Of a stretch of DNA of 64,000 nt, positions 1 through 9,737 are shown in pieces. Below the pieces are notes generated by a model, which was not told the DNA's origin, did no database searches, and saw only the letters and a list, made by a program, of their open reading frames with translations. Every line of letters starts with the position of its first letter. Position 1 is the stretch's first letter. The position numbers were made by a program, and so were the translations under genes. The stretch comes from Leptobrachium leishanense (Eukaryota > Chordata > Amphibia > Anura > Megophryidae): the NCBI GenBank assembly GCA_009667805.1, contig CM019066.1:120667690-120731689 (forward strand), in the 5' to 3' direction.

Positions 1-686
1 ATATTCTAGTGACCCCCAAACAATTAAACACTAGTGTATATTTTTAAGGAACCAAGGTGTGCGATGACAATTATAATGCCTTGTCAGTGAGCTTTGAGAT
101 GAAAAAGATTGAGAATAAGTTACTGTAGTGCAAATTTATGTATATATTAAATTTTAAAATGATATGGTGAAGCTAACAAGGATGAGAAATCCATTAAAAG
201 AAAAGCTTTTAAAAGTGCTTCTGAAATAGTTCCATATATAGTCATTATAGCCGTTTTCCATGCAAACCTTTTCAAGGAAAAATAACTGATTTGTAAAGAA
301 ATTTGTTATATTTTTAATTACTGCCTTTATCATCAAGCACTGCATATAAATGTATTTGGCTCGCTAATTAAATATTACTTTGATACATTTTTTCCAACTA
401 ATTGACGAATGGGATAATATTCTGTGAAAGGGCAAAATTTCCTTAATTCAGATTAGATTCCCTATGTAGCAAATAACCTTACAACAGACATATAACTATG
501 TCTGTAGCTAAATTCTTTGTAGTGGCAAAGATTAGTGCCAGGAATATACTTTGCCTTCCAATTTGTCCCAAAATAATCTTATGGCTACTCAAGAGACCAG
601 ATTCAAAACCTCAGTTTAGGGAGAGTCCTGCAAATCCAAGATGAACTTGTTGACTTGAACAAGGAAGGATAAAAGGTCAAGACATA
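1..686. other. Intronic or intergenic AT-rich sequence
   Basis: No coding region, RNA gene or recognisable transposon was seen. All reading frames are short and broken. A stretch at about 480-640 was checked on the minus strand for a further WDR49 exon and has stops in every useful frame. Confidence 0.4.
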
Positions 687-716
687 TACAAAGCCTGACC
701 AAAAAAGTCACACACG

Positions 717-1402
717 CTAATATTTGGTTGCACTGCCCCTTGCTTTGATTACGGCACACATTGGCAATGGCATAGTTTTGATAAGCTTATGCAATGTCAC
801 AATATTTATTTCAGTCCAGAGTTGCATTAACTTGTTGCCAAGATAGAAACATAGAAACATAGAAAATGTCGGCAGATAAGAACCTTTCGGCCCATCTAGT
901 CTGCCCAATTACATGGATACTTTACCTGGATTTATCTTTTGTTTAGGATAGCCTTATGCCTATCCCATGCTTGCTTAAATTCAATTACTGTTTTGGCCTC
1001 TACCACTTCTACTGGAAGACTGTTCCATGTATCCACCACCCTCTCAGTAAAATAATGCTTCCTGATGTTACTTTTAAACCTTTGCCCCTCTAATCTAAGA
1101 CTATGTCCTCTTGTTTTGCTACTTTGTTTCCTTTTAAATATACTCCCTTCCTCTACCTTGTGGATTCCCTTTACGTATTTAAATGTTTCTATCATATCTC
1201 CTCTGTCTCGTCTTTTTTCCAAGCTATACAGATGTTGTATTGTTGATGGAAGAGTCAGATCTTTGCGTAAAATCTTCAACACATCCCAAAGATTCTCATT
1301 TGAGAAAAGGTCTGGACTGTGTGGTGGCCATCCATGTGTGAAAATGATATCTCCCTGAACCGCTCTTGCCCAATTTCAGCCTTATGAATCCTAGCATTGC
1401 CA
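717..1402 (-). pseudogene. Tc1/mariner transposase fragment, split by a LINE
   Basis: Read on the minus strand, positions 717-845 encode the C-terminal tail typical of Tc1 transposases (MCAVIKARGSATKY then stop). Positions about 1300-1402 encode a decayed copy of the segment around the second catalytic aspartate (GNARIHKAEI, then FSHMDGHH where family members have a WPPQSPDLNP-like block). The two parts are separated by a LINE insertion at about 842-1232. Frameshifts and stops make this non-functional. It belongs to the Tc1 element whose ends are at 689 and 14162. Confidence 0.65.
842..1232 (-). mobile_element. CR1/L2-type LINE, 3' fragment
   Basis: The minus-strand reading has the C-terminal LINE segment SLEKRRDRGDMIETFKYVKG and continues to a WNSLP motif (TWNSLPVEVV). 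The 3' end carries the tandem octamer ATAGAAAC. The same family occurs at 36139-37655, where the reverse transcriptase is preserved. This copy is 5'-truncated and inserted into the Tc1 transposase. Confidence 0.8.
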
Positions 1403-1449
1403 AGCACTTGGTGTAAACTACTCCTGCAGCTGCTCCCTGACCACCCTAC

Positions 1450-1712
1450 TTAGTGTTCCCCAAGCCTCAAGTCTCTGCCATGCTCCCCAAGCATCAAACC
1501 TCAGCCGTGTTGTCCAAGCCTCAAACCTCAGCCGTATTCCCCAAGCCTCAAACATCAGCCATGTTCCTCAAGCCTCAGCTGTGTTCCCCAAGCTTCAGCT
1601 GTGTTCCCCAAGCCTCAAACCTGTGCAGTGTTACCTTCAAGCTTCCAGCTGTGTTCCCATCAAGCCTCCAGCCTCTGTCGTGTTCCCTTCAAGCCTCCAG
1701 CGTCTGCTTTTA
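1450..1712. repeat. Minisatellite with CCCCAAGCCTCA core
   Basis: Imperfect units of about 15-27 bp built on the core TTCCCCAAGCCTCA with CTCAGCC or CTGTG spacers repeat at least ten times. Open frames run through it on the plus strand, but they are low complexity and have no recognisable domain, so no gene is called. Confidence 0.75.
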
Positions 1713-2391
1713 GTATTCCTGCCCATAACCAGCCAGACCCTTTCCTGTACTGCCTGTCTGCTGTCTTGTGCCTCCTTTAAGTCCCTGTCACGGTTCCCAG
1801 ATCCCACCACGCAGTACTTAACACCCCACACTCCACAGAGCCCAGAAGCTACCAACAGAGTAGCCGTGAAAGATCTCTAACTGTCTGGTCCTTAGAATTG
1901 GCCAGGTAAACTAGCTAGACAGAAAGGGTTAACAACACGGGGAGTAGTCAGCCGAGCCAGAATCAGGAATACAGAGTTCAGAATGGTCAAATGGAATAGC
2001 CGGGTCGATAGCAGAGCAGTGGCGTAGTACAAGAAAAAGGTCTAGGGCAACAGAAGGCAGAATAGTCAGAGACAAGCAGAGGTCAATAACGGGTTAATTC
2101 AATATAGCAGTCAGGTACAAGGAGCTCAGGTATGGATAACCACGATCTGGCAACTGCTGAGAATACACTGAGGGTTTTTAAAGACCTTCACCAGACCACG
2201 CCCCCCACTCAAGCCGCGCCTCATGCAACCACCTCCCTGCCCGTCTCCATTTAAACCTGGCATTGGTCAGCGAGCAGCATCAGACATGCTGCCCTCAAAC
2301 ACACAGGTAGGGCTGGAAGCTCCCAACATTACAGTCCCCTAGTGTTGCCCTCTATCTCTATGTGTCTTGTCCTATGTCCAGTCCTCATTAC
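1713..2391. other. Unclassified repeat unit, left part
   Basis: This stretch follows the minisatellite and is interrupted at 2392 by the hAT element; its continuation is at 13892-14100. The continuation has an AATAAA box, so an old LTR element is possible. No coding domain was recognised. The last eight bases (2384-2391, CTCATTAC) are the hAT target duplication. Confidence 0.35.
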
Positions 2392-2949
2392 TAGGGATGA
2401 GCCGAACACTCCCCGAGTTCGGTTCGAGCCCGAACTTCCCATTTGTTCGGGTCCGAACCCGAACCCGAACTCGAACCCAATGCAAGTCAATGGGGCTGAA
2501 AATTCGGTTTTTAGAGTGCCCTCCAAGAGGGCATATATGCTACATATTTGCCATAAAAGGTGTATGGGGGTCCGGGTAGTGCCCTGGCGGACAGGAAACA
2601 AGAACAAAAAGTAAAAAAAAAAACATTTTTAAAGGGACAGTGAGTTTCCATGAAATAAGGGTTAAAAATAAAAACCAAAAATTCTTTCAAATATCGTGCC
2701 TAGGAGGTCCCCATAACCTGCCCGTGAAGTGGCGGATTTCTAGGATGTATAGAAACACTTAAAAACAAAAAAATGACGTTTCATATGACGGTAAATGCTT
2801 TTCCTTTAATCTATCCATAAACAACTGCTTGGGGCGGCAGTCTGTATGAAAAGAGGAGACATTTTCGTACACGCAGAAGAAGTTTACTGATTTGTTTGGC
2901 TAAATTATTGTGAAATATATGTAGGCTTTAGATGAAAGTAACAATAGGT

Positions 2950-3960
2950 GCTTTAAAATTGGTCCTTTAGCATCCCCAACAGTGCCGTCACACCGTAACC
3001 CCTCTGAGGATATGAATCTGATACAGGCGTCAGTGGCAGTGCACTCAAATATTGTGCTTTTGGTGCCAGGCCTGCAAGTAATATCATACAGTAACCCCTC
3101 TGTGGTATTGTGGAAGAATGCAGGGGTGGACCTTGCGGTCCTATATTGAAAAGTTTTTGATCTGGCAATGGGCGTCAGTGCACCCAGATATTGTGCCTTT
3201 AATGCCAGGCCAGCAAGTATCATCATACAGTAACCCCTCTGTGGTATTGTGGAAGAATGCAGGGGTGGACCATGTGGTCCTATATTGAAAAGATATGATT
3301 CTGGTCAAGGCGTCCGTGTACCCAGATATTCTGCCTTTGGTGCAAGACTGCCAGGCCAGCAAGTATCATCATACAGTAACCCCTCTGTGGTATTGTGGAA
3401 GAATGCAGGGGTGGACCTTGCGGTCCTATATTAAAAAGTTATTGATCTGGTAATGGGCGTCAGTGCACCCAGATATTGTGCCTTTAATGCCAGGCCAGCA
3501 AGTATCATCATACAGTAACCCCTCTGTGGTATTGTGGAAGAATGCAGGGGTGGACCTTGCGGTCCTATATTAAAAAGTTATTGATCTGGTAATGGGCGTC
3601 AGTGCACCCAGATATTGTGCCTTTAATGCCAGGCCAGCAAGTATCATCATACAGTAACCCCTCTGTGGTATTGTGGAAGAGTGCAGGGTTGGACCCTGCT
3701 GTTCAAAATATTAAAATTATATAAATCTGGCACAGGCGTCAGTGCAGCCAAATATTGTGCCTTTCATGGCAGCAAGTGCATTCACACCGTAACCCTTTTG
3801 TGGTATTGTGGAAGAGTGCAGGGTTGGACCCTGCTGTTCAAAAAATTAAAATGATATACATCTGGCACAGGCGTCAGTGCAGCCAAATATTGTGCCTTTC
3901 ATGGCAGCAAGTGTATTCACACACCGTAACCCTTTTGTGGTATTGTGGAAGAGTTCAGTG
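2950..3960. repeat. Tandem array inside hAT, period about 139 bp
   Basis: The word TAACCCCTCTGTGGTATTG recurs at about 3092, 3231, 3377, 3516 and 3655, then in a diverged form at 3790 and 3927, giving spacings of 135-146 bp. The array lies between the left TIR region and the 3' end of the transposase gene. It is non-coding. Confidence 0.88.
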
Positions 3961-4243
3961 CTGGAGGTTTCGTGCATGCAGAAGACATACCCGATCTATT
4001 CCGTTACTTCGGCATCAGGGGATTGATAGCTGCTGATCCAGGACTGATTCATTTTTATAAATGTCAGCCGGTCTACAGAGTCGGTGGACAGACGCACTCT
4101 TTTGTCTGTGACAAAACCTCCAGTGGCACTGAACGTCCTTTCGGAAAGCACGCTAGATAAAGGGCAACCTAGTAGCTGCATAGCATATTGGCTAAGTTCT
4201 GCCCAGTGATCCAATCTCAACACCCAGTAAGCCAGTGGATCAT

Positions 4244-5273
4244 TGTCACGTCTCGGCCTTGCCCCCTGCTGGTGGTAGCAGGGATTCCTGTTTATTTTTG
4301 TTTCTGCCTGCAGGCCATCTGTTGGGCTTATTGGCCTGCGGTCACATGACCTGTTCTGCCCTATAAGTACGACCAGGACTCCCCTTGATCCTTGGACCAG
4401 GATAGTCTTTCATGCCTAGTCCCTGTATGCTGGTTTACTTTGATTTGCTGTGTATGACCTCTGGCTCATGTATTTAGGATCCCTCTCTTGCCTGACCCCT
4501 CTAGTATGATATTCCGTGTATGACCTTTGGCTCTTGTATCTGGATCTCTCTTCTCTGTCCCTTGTACTGTACCGTGCTTAGGAATCTGTATGCCTGCATT
4601 CATCGTATGTCTGGTTTATGTTTTGTTTGTCTTGCAAACCTAGCCTAGTTAGTATTTCGAGACCACCTTTCAAGGATCTCAGTCAGGGCTTAGGGATCTT
4701 TCTAGTTTCTGTTAATATCTTGCTTTGTTCCCTGGAATCTGTATACCTGCATTTATTGTCTGTCTGGTTTATGTTTTATTCATCTTGCAAACCTAGCCTA
4801 GTTAGTATTTCGAGACCACCTTTCAAGGATCTCAGTCAGGGCTTAGGGATCTTTCTAGTTTCTGTTAATATCTTGCTTTGTTCCCTGGAATCTGTATACC
4901 TGCATTTATTGTCTGTCTGGTTTATGTTTTATTCATCTTGCAAACCTAGCCTAGTTAGTATTTCGAGACCACCTTTCAAGGATCTCAGTCAGGGCTTAGG
5001 GATCTTTCTAGTTTCTGTTAATATCTTGCTTTGTTCCCTGGAATCTGTATACCTGCATTTATTGTCTGTCTGGTTTATGTTTTATTCATCTTGCAAACCT
5101 AGCCTAGTTAGTATTTCGAGACCATCTTTCAAGGATCTCAGTCAGGGCTTAGGGATCTCTCTAGTTTCTGTTAATATCTTGGTTTGTTCCCTGGAAGCTG
5201 TATACCTGTCCTTAAGGCTTCATCTCTGCAGATTGGGGGTTCCCCCTCACCCTATAGGGGGCTCCCCGTTACA
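4244..5273 (+). repeat. 5' LTR (1030 bp)
   Basis: It begins TGTCACGTCTCGG and ends CCCCGTTACA. A TATA-like CTATAAGTA lies near 4361, a plausible core promoter. It contains four tandem 153-bp units, against two in the 3' LTR, which explains its extra 304 bp. Confidence 0.92.
4618..5229 (+). repeat. 153-bp tandem repeats inside the 5' LTR
   Basis: Four units start at 4618, 4771, 4924 and 5077 (exact 153-bp spacing). The middle units are almost identical and the last carries a few private changes. Because 153 is a multiple of three, an artificial 224-residue open frame runs through them; nothing suggests it is translated. Confidence 0.92.
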
Positions 5274-5279
5274 TTATCC

Positions 5280-5297
5280 TGGTCCCAAATAGAAGCT
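5280..5297 (+). promoter_or_regulatory. Candidate tRNA primer-binding site
   Basis: Seven bases after the 5' LTR the sequence reads TGGTCCCAAATAGAAGCT, which starts with the TGG expected to pair with a tRNA CCA end. The matching tRNA was not identified. Confidence 0.4.
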
Positions 5298-5304
5298 GGC
5301 AGGT

Positions 5305-8300
5305 ATGTCTCATATGTATGAAGCTGTATTGAACTTGGTGCTTGCTATGCTGAAAGAGCTGCAGAGGTTAATAGAGGCTCTGAGCCTATCACCTGCTGCA
5401 GCTAACGATGCAGCACCACCCTGCACTACTTGCAAACCCATATCGGAGAAGGAAAGACGCAGGTTGTATGGTCTCTGTTTTTATTGTGCAGATCCAAATC
5501 ACACTATTGAACATTGTGTATTAAAACCTGTTAAGCAATGGCAGGGGAACCATGTATCCAGGTATCGCTTTGGAGGTACTGGTGTGTCCTCCATAGGCAT
5601 CCAGACTGGCAGAATAGCCACCTCAAATCTGTTGAATCATGGGATCACTATGCCCTCGTCTCCCAGTGAGGTTGCAGTGTCTCCGGTTGGGAAAGCTATG
5701 CCAGCCATGTCTGTATCCACTGGCGCGCTGCCAGCCATGTCTGTATATACTGGCGCACTGCCAGCCATGTCTGTATCCGCTGGCACGCTGCCAGCCATGT
5801 CTGTATCCACTGGCACGCTGCCAGCCATGTCTGTATCCACTGGCGCGCTGCCAGCCATGTCTGTATATACTGGCACGCTGCCAGCCATGTCTGTATCCGC
5901 TGGCACGCTGCCAGCCATGTCAGTATCCACTGGCACGCTGCCAACCATGTCTGTATCCACTGGCACGCTGCCAGCCATGTCTGTATCCACTGGCGCGCTG
6001 CCAGCCATGTCTGTATATACTGGCACGCTGCCAGCCATGTCTGTATCCGCTGGCACGCTGCCAGCCATGTCAGTATCCACTGGCACGCTGCCAACCATGT
6101 CTGTATCCACTGGCACGCAGCCAGCCATGCCTGTTCCCACTGGCAATGAGATGCCAGCCATATCTGTATCTATTGGCACGATGCCAGCCATGTCTGTATC
6201 TACTGGCACGAAACCAGCCATGTCTGTATCTACTGCCACGATGCCAGCCATGTCTGTATCCACTGGCATGATGCCAGCCATGTCTGTATCCACTGGCACG
6301 CTGCCAGCCATGCCTGTTCTCACTGGTAATGAAAAGCCAGCCATGCCTGTTCCCACTGGCAATGAAATGCCAGCCTTGTCTGTTTCTACTGGCACGAAGC
6401 CAGCCATGTCTGTATCCACTGGCACACTGCCAGCCATGCCTGTTCTCACTGGTAATGAAAAGCCAGCCATGCCTGTTCCCACTGGCAATGAAATGCCAGT
6501 CATGTCAGTATTTACTGGCACGAAGCCAGCCATGTCTGTTCCCACTGGCAATGAAAAGCCAGCCATATCTGTTCCCACTGGCAATGAAAAGCCAGCCATG
6601 TCTGTATCTACTGGCATGAAGCCAGCCATGTCTGTATCTACTGGCACGCTGCCAGCCATGCCTGTTCTCACTGGTAATGAAAAGCCAGCCATGCCTGTTC
6701 CCACTGGCAATGAAATGCCAGTCATGTCTGTATCTACTGGCACGAAGCCAGCCATGTCTGTTCCACTGGCAATGAAAAGCCAGCCATGTCTGTTCCCACT
6801 GGCAATGAAAAGCCAGCCATGTCCGCTTCCCCTGGCAAAAAGCCAGCCATGTCTGTATCTACTGGCACGCTGCCAGCCATGCCTGTTCTCACTGGTAATG
6901 AAAAGCCAGCCATGCTGTTCCCACTGGCAATGAAATGCCAGTCATGTCTGTATCTACTGGCACGAAGCCAGCCATGTCTGTTCCCACTGGCAATGAAAAG
7001 CCAGCCATGTCCGCTTCCCCTGGCAAAAAGCCAGCCATGTCTGTATCTACTGGCACGAAGCCAGCTATGTCTGTATCCACTGGCACGCTGCCAGCCATGC
7101 CTGTTCTTACTGGTAATGAAATGCCAGTCATGTCTGTATCTACTGGCACGAAGCCAGCCATGTCTGTTCCCACTGGCAATGAAAAGCCAGCCATATCTGT
7201 TCCCACTGGCAATGAAAAGCCAGCCATGTCTGTATCTACTGGCATGAAGCCAGCCATGTCTGTATCCACTGGCACGAAGCCAGCCATGTCTGTATCCACT
7301 GGCACAAAGCCAGCCATGTCTGCTTCCCCTGGCACGAAGCCAGCCATGTCTGTATCCACTGGCACGAAGCCAGCCATGTCTGTATCCACTGGCACGAAGC
7401 CAGCCATGTCTGTATCCACTGGCACGAAGCCAGCCATGTCTGTATCCACTGGCACGAAGCCAGCCATGTCTGCTTCCCCTGGCACGAAGCCAGCCATGTC
7501 TGTTCCCACTGGCAATGAAAAGCCAGCCATGTCTGCTTCCCCTGGCACGAAGCCAGCCATGTCTGCTTCCCCTGGCACGAAGCCAGCCATGTCTGTATCC
7601 ACTGGCACGAAGCCAGCCATGTCTGCTTCCCCTGGCACGAAGCCAGCCATGTCTGTTCCCACTGGCAATGAAAACCAGCCATGTCCGCTTCCCCTGGCAC
7701 GAAGCCAGCCATGTCTGCTTCCCCTGGCACGAAGCCAGCCATGTCTGCTTCCCCTGGTACGAAGCTAGCCATGTCTACTTCCCCTGGCACGAAGCCAGCC
7801 ATGTCGGGTACTGGTAATGAGAAGCCAGCCATGTCGGGTACTGACAATATGTCATTCGTGATGCCTGAGGCTGGTACCTTGCCAGTGGTGTCCGGGACAA
7901 GCTGTACGTCAGCAATGACAGCTGTACCCAGGTTAGACGAGACAGCTGTGACCACGTTTTGTTATGAGGCCGATGTGCATGGATTGGCACATGAGACCAC
8001 TGTGCCCTTGCCCCACAGTGAGTCCAGTGTTGTCCCCACCATTGTCAAGCCTTGTGAGGTGGTCACAAAGTCTATGTCTTGCTCTAAGAGAAGACAAGAA
8101 AAGGTGATCAACCCTAGCCAATCTGGTTCTGAAACTGCCACACTTTGTTCTGGTTCCATTGATACTACACCCTCTAAGTCCGAGGTTGCCTTACTCCGCA
8201 CAGTAATCAGGGAAATTCAGCAAGCTGGTGGTTTAAAGGGTATTGAGATCCCTAAATCACATTGTGTTCCCACGGAATATATACGGACGCCTTCTGGCTT

Positions 8301-8934
8301 TTGGATGCGTGAGAGGCACTGGGTAGTGCTCCAGAGACACCCTGACATTCTGAAAGGGCTGGTGGAAGACTCTGATTCAGATGATCCACAAAATACTCCT
8401 CCTGGGGAGAGGTGTAAGACTGTTGTGGCGCCAACTGTACCATGTCCGGGTGATGTCCCATATCCCGAGAGTGTACCAGTCATGCACACACCCTGTACTG
8501 TATCGGTCGGGGCCACGTTTAATGGCAAGGTCATTGTCTCTGGGGTAGACAGTAAGTCCACTGTGTCTAGTGGTTCCACTGTGGGTTGTAATATACGATC
8601 TCGGGGCACGACTACCGTCACTGGATCTGGCAGTACCTCTAATACCTCTATGTACCATGGTCTGGACGGAACTCCTAGATCACGGTCCAGGAGACGCAAG
8701 AGGACTAACCATAAACAACCTGGGACTGATGATTCACTCCGTTCAAGGTCCAAGGTACTCATGCCGTCGGACCCTCGGGTACGAGACCCTAGCCCGGTTG
8801 CCGAGGGTTGTGTACGGGCCTCTAATGGTGCAGTGATCTGCAGAGAGGACCTGGAGGTTTATGAAAGAGCTTTGCTTGCTCAGGCACATGCTGACTACTC
8901 TGAGTCTGAGTGGGATTCCAATGGGTACTGGTGA
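5305..8934 (+). pseudogene. Gag-like zinc-knuckle protein with long peptide-repeat domain, three frameshifts
   Basis: The frame opens with MSHMYEAVLNLVLAMLKELQ, 31 bp after the LTR. It has a CCHC knuckle near residues 55-70 (CFYCADPNHTIEHC, spacing C-x2-C-x4-H-x4-C). From about residue 130 it runs through roughly 700 residues of 10- or 11-residue repeats (PAMSVSTGT-x, PAMPVPTGNE-x). It ends with a unique C-terminal part of about 370 residues holding a conserved-looking block near 8270-8350 (TPSGFWMRERHWVVLQRHPD) and finishes SEWDSNGYW. Three single-base deletions (near 6763, 6914 and 7674), all inside the repeats, move the frame twice and then return it, so the ends share one frame. Repaired length would be about 1,210 residues. 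The knuckle and position support a gag role; the repeat and C-terminal domains match nothing I recognise. Confidence 0.75.
5698..7845 (+). repeat. Coding minisatellite, 30/33-bp units
   Basis: About 65-70 units share the core CCAGCCATGTCTGTATCCAC with ends such as TGGCACGCTG (30 bp) or TGGCAATGAAAAG (33 bp). Higher-order blocks of several units are themselves repeated (for example around 5700-5990 and 5850-6110). Every unit keeps a multiple of three, except three one-base deletions. Confidence 0.95.
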
Positions 8935-8997
8935 CTGGTCTTGTCCGTTTTCATGCCATCCATGTTTTCTTTCTTGGGTGCCCAGGAGGTCACCCGT

Positions 8998-9011
8998 AAG
9001 GGAGGGGGTTA
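8998..9011 (+). other. Polypurine tract next to the 3' LTR
   Basis: AAGGGAGGGGG followed by TTA lies directly before the TG that begins the 3' LTR. This is the usual place and composition of the plus-strand primer of reverse transcription. Confidence 0.75.
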
Positions 9012-9737
9012 TGTCACGTCTCGGCCTTGCCCCCTGCTGGTGGTAGCAGGGATTCCTGTTTATTTTTGTTTCTGCCTGCAGGCCATCTGTTGGGCTTATT
9101 GGCCTGCGGTCACATGACCTGTTCTGCCCTATAAGTACGACCAGGACTCCCCTTGATCCTTGGACCAGGATAGTCTTTCATGCCTAGTCCCTGTATGCTG
9201 GTTTACTTTGATTTGCTGTGTATGACCTCTGGCTCATGTATTTAGGATCCCTCTCTTGCCTGACCCCTCTAGTATGATATTCCGTGTATGACCTTTGGCT
9301 CTTGTATCTGGATCTCTCTTCTGTCTGTCCCTTGTACTGTACCGTGCTTAGGAATCTGTATGCCTGCATTCATCGTATGTCTGGTTTATGTTTTGTTTGT
9401 CTTGCAAACCTAGCCTAGTTAGTATTTCGAGACCACCTTTCAAGGATCTCAGTCAGGGCTTAGGGATCTTTCTAGTTTCTGTTAATATCTTGCTTTGTTC
9501 CCTGGAATCTGTATACCTGCATTTATTGTCTGTCTGGTTTATGTTTTATTCATCTTGCAAACCTAGCCTAGTTAGTATTTCGAGACCATCTTTCAAGGAT
9601 CTCAGTCAGGGCTTAGGGATCTCTCTAGTTTCTGTTAATATCTTGGTTTGTTCCCTGGAAGCTGTATACCTGTCCTTAAGGCTTCATCTCTGCAGATTGG
9701 GGGTTCCCCCTCACCCTATAGGGGGCTCCCCGTTACA
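9012..9737 (+). repeat. 3' LTR (726 bp)
   Basis: Apparently identical to the 5' LTR in the flanks I compared, except for a 2-bp indel near 9320 and two rather than four 153-bp units (starts 9388 and 9541). It ends CCCCGTTACA and is followed by the target duplication ATCAT. Confidence 0.92.

Larger units (their letters stand above)
4244..9737 (+). mobile_element. LTR retrotransposon, Ty3/gypsy-like, gag-only
   Basis: Two direct LTRs (4244-5273 and 9012-9737) start TGTCACG and end GTTACA. They flank a 3.7-kb interior, and the whole is bounded by 5-bp duplications ATCAT (4239-4243 and 9738-9742). A purine tract precedes the 3' LTR and a possible primer site follows the 5' LTR. The interior has a single long gag-like frame and no protease, reverse transcriptase, RNase H or integrase. 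Outside the tandem-repeat number, I see only a 2-bp indel between the LTRs in the parts I compared, so insertion was recent. It would need pol proteins supplied by another element. The Ty3/gypsy label is inferred from the 5-bp duplication and zinc knuckle. Confidence 0.9.

Noticed and set aside
480..640. Possible further WDR49 exon (minus-strand LNLVS, then RLFWDK)
   Set aside because: An in-frame stop lies between the two short matches and there is no convincing splice pair.
2900..3434. Open frames of 60-108 codons in the 139-bp array
   Set aside because: They follow the repeat period and have no protein similarity.
4618..5292. 224-residue open frame across the LTR
   Set aside because: It is produced by 153-bp repeats whose length is a multiple of three; the frame has no domain and lies in the LTR.
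5637..7955. Long minus-strand and other-frame open frames over the minisatellite
   Set aside because: Shadows of 30/33-bp repeats, which keep all six frames open; the plus frame containing the zinc knuckle and unique ends is the credible one.
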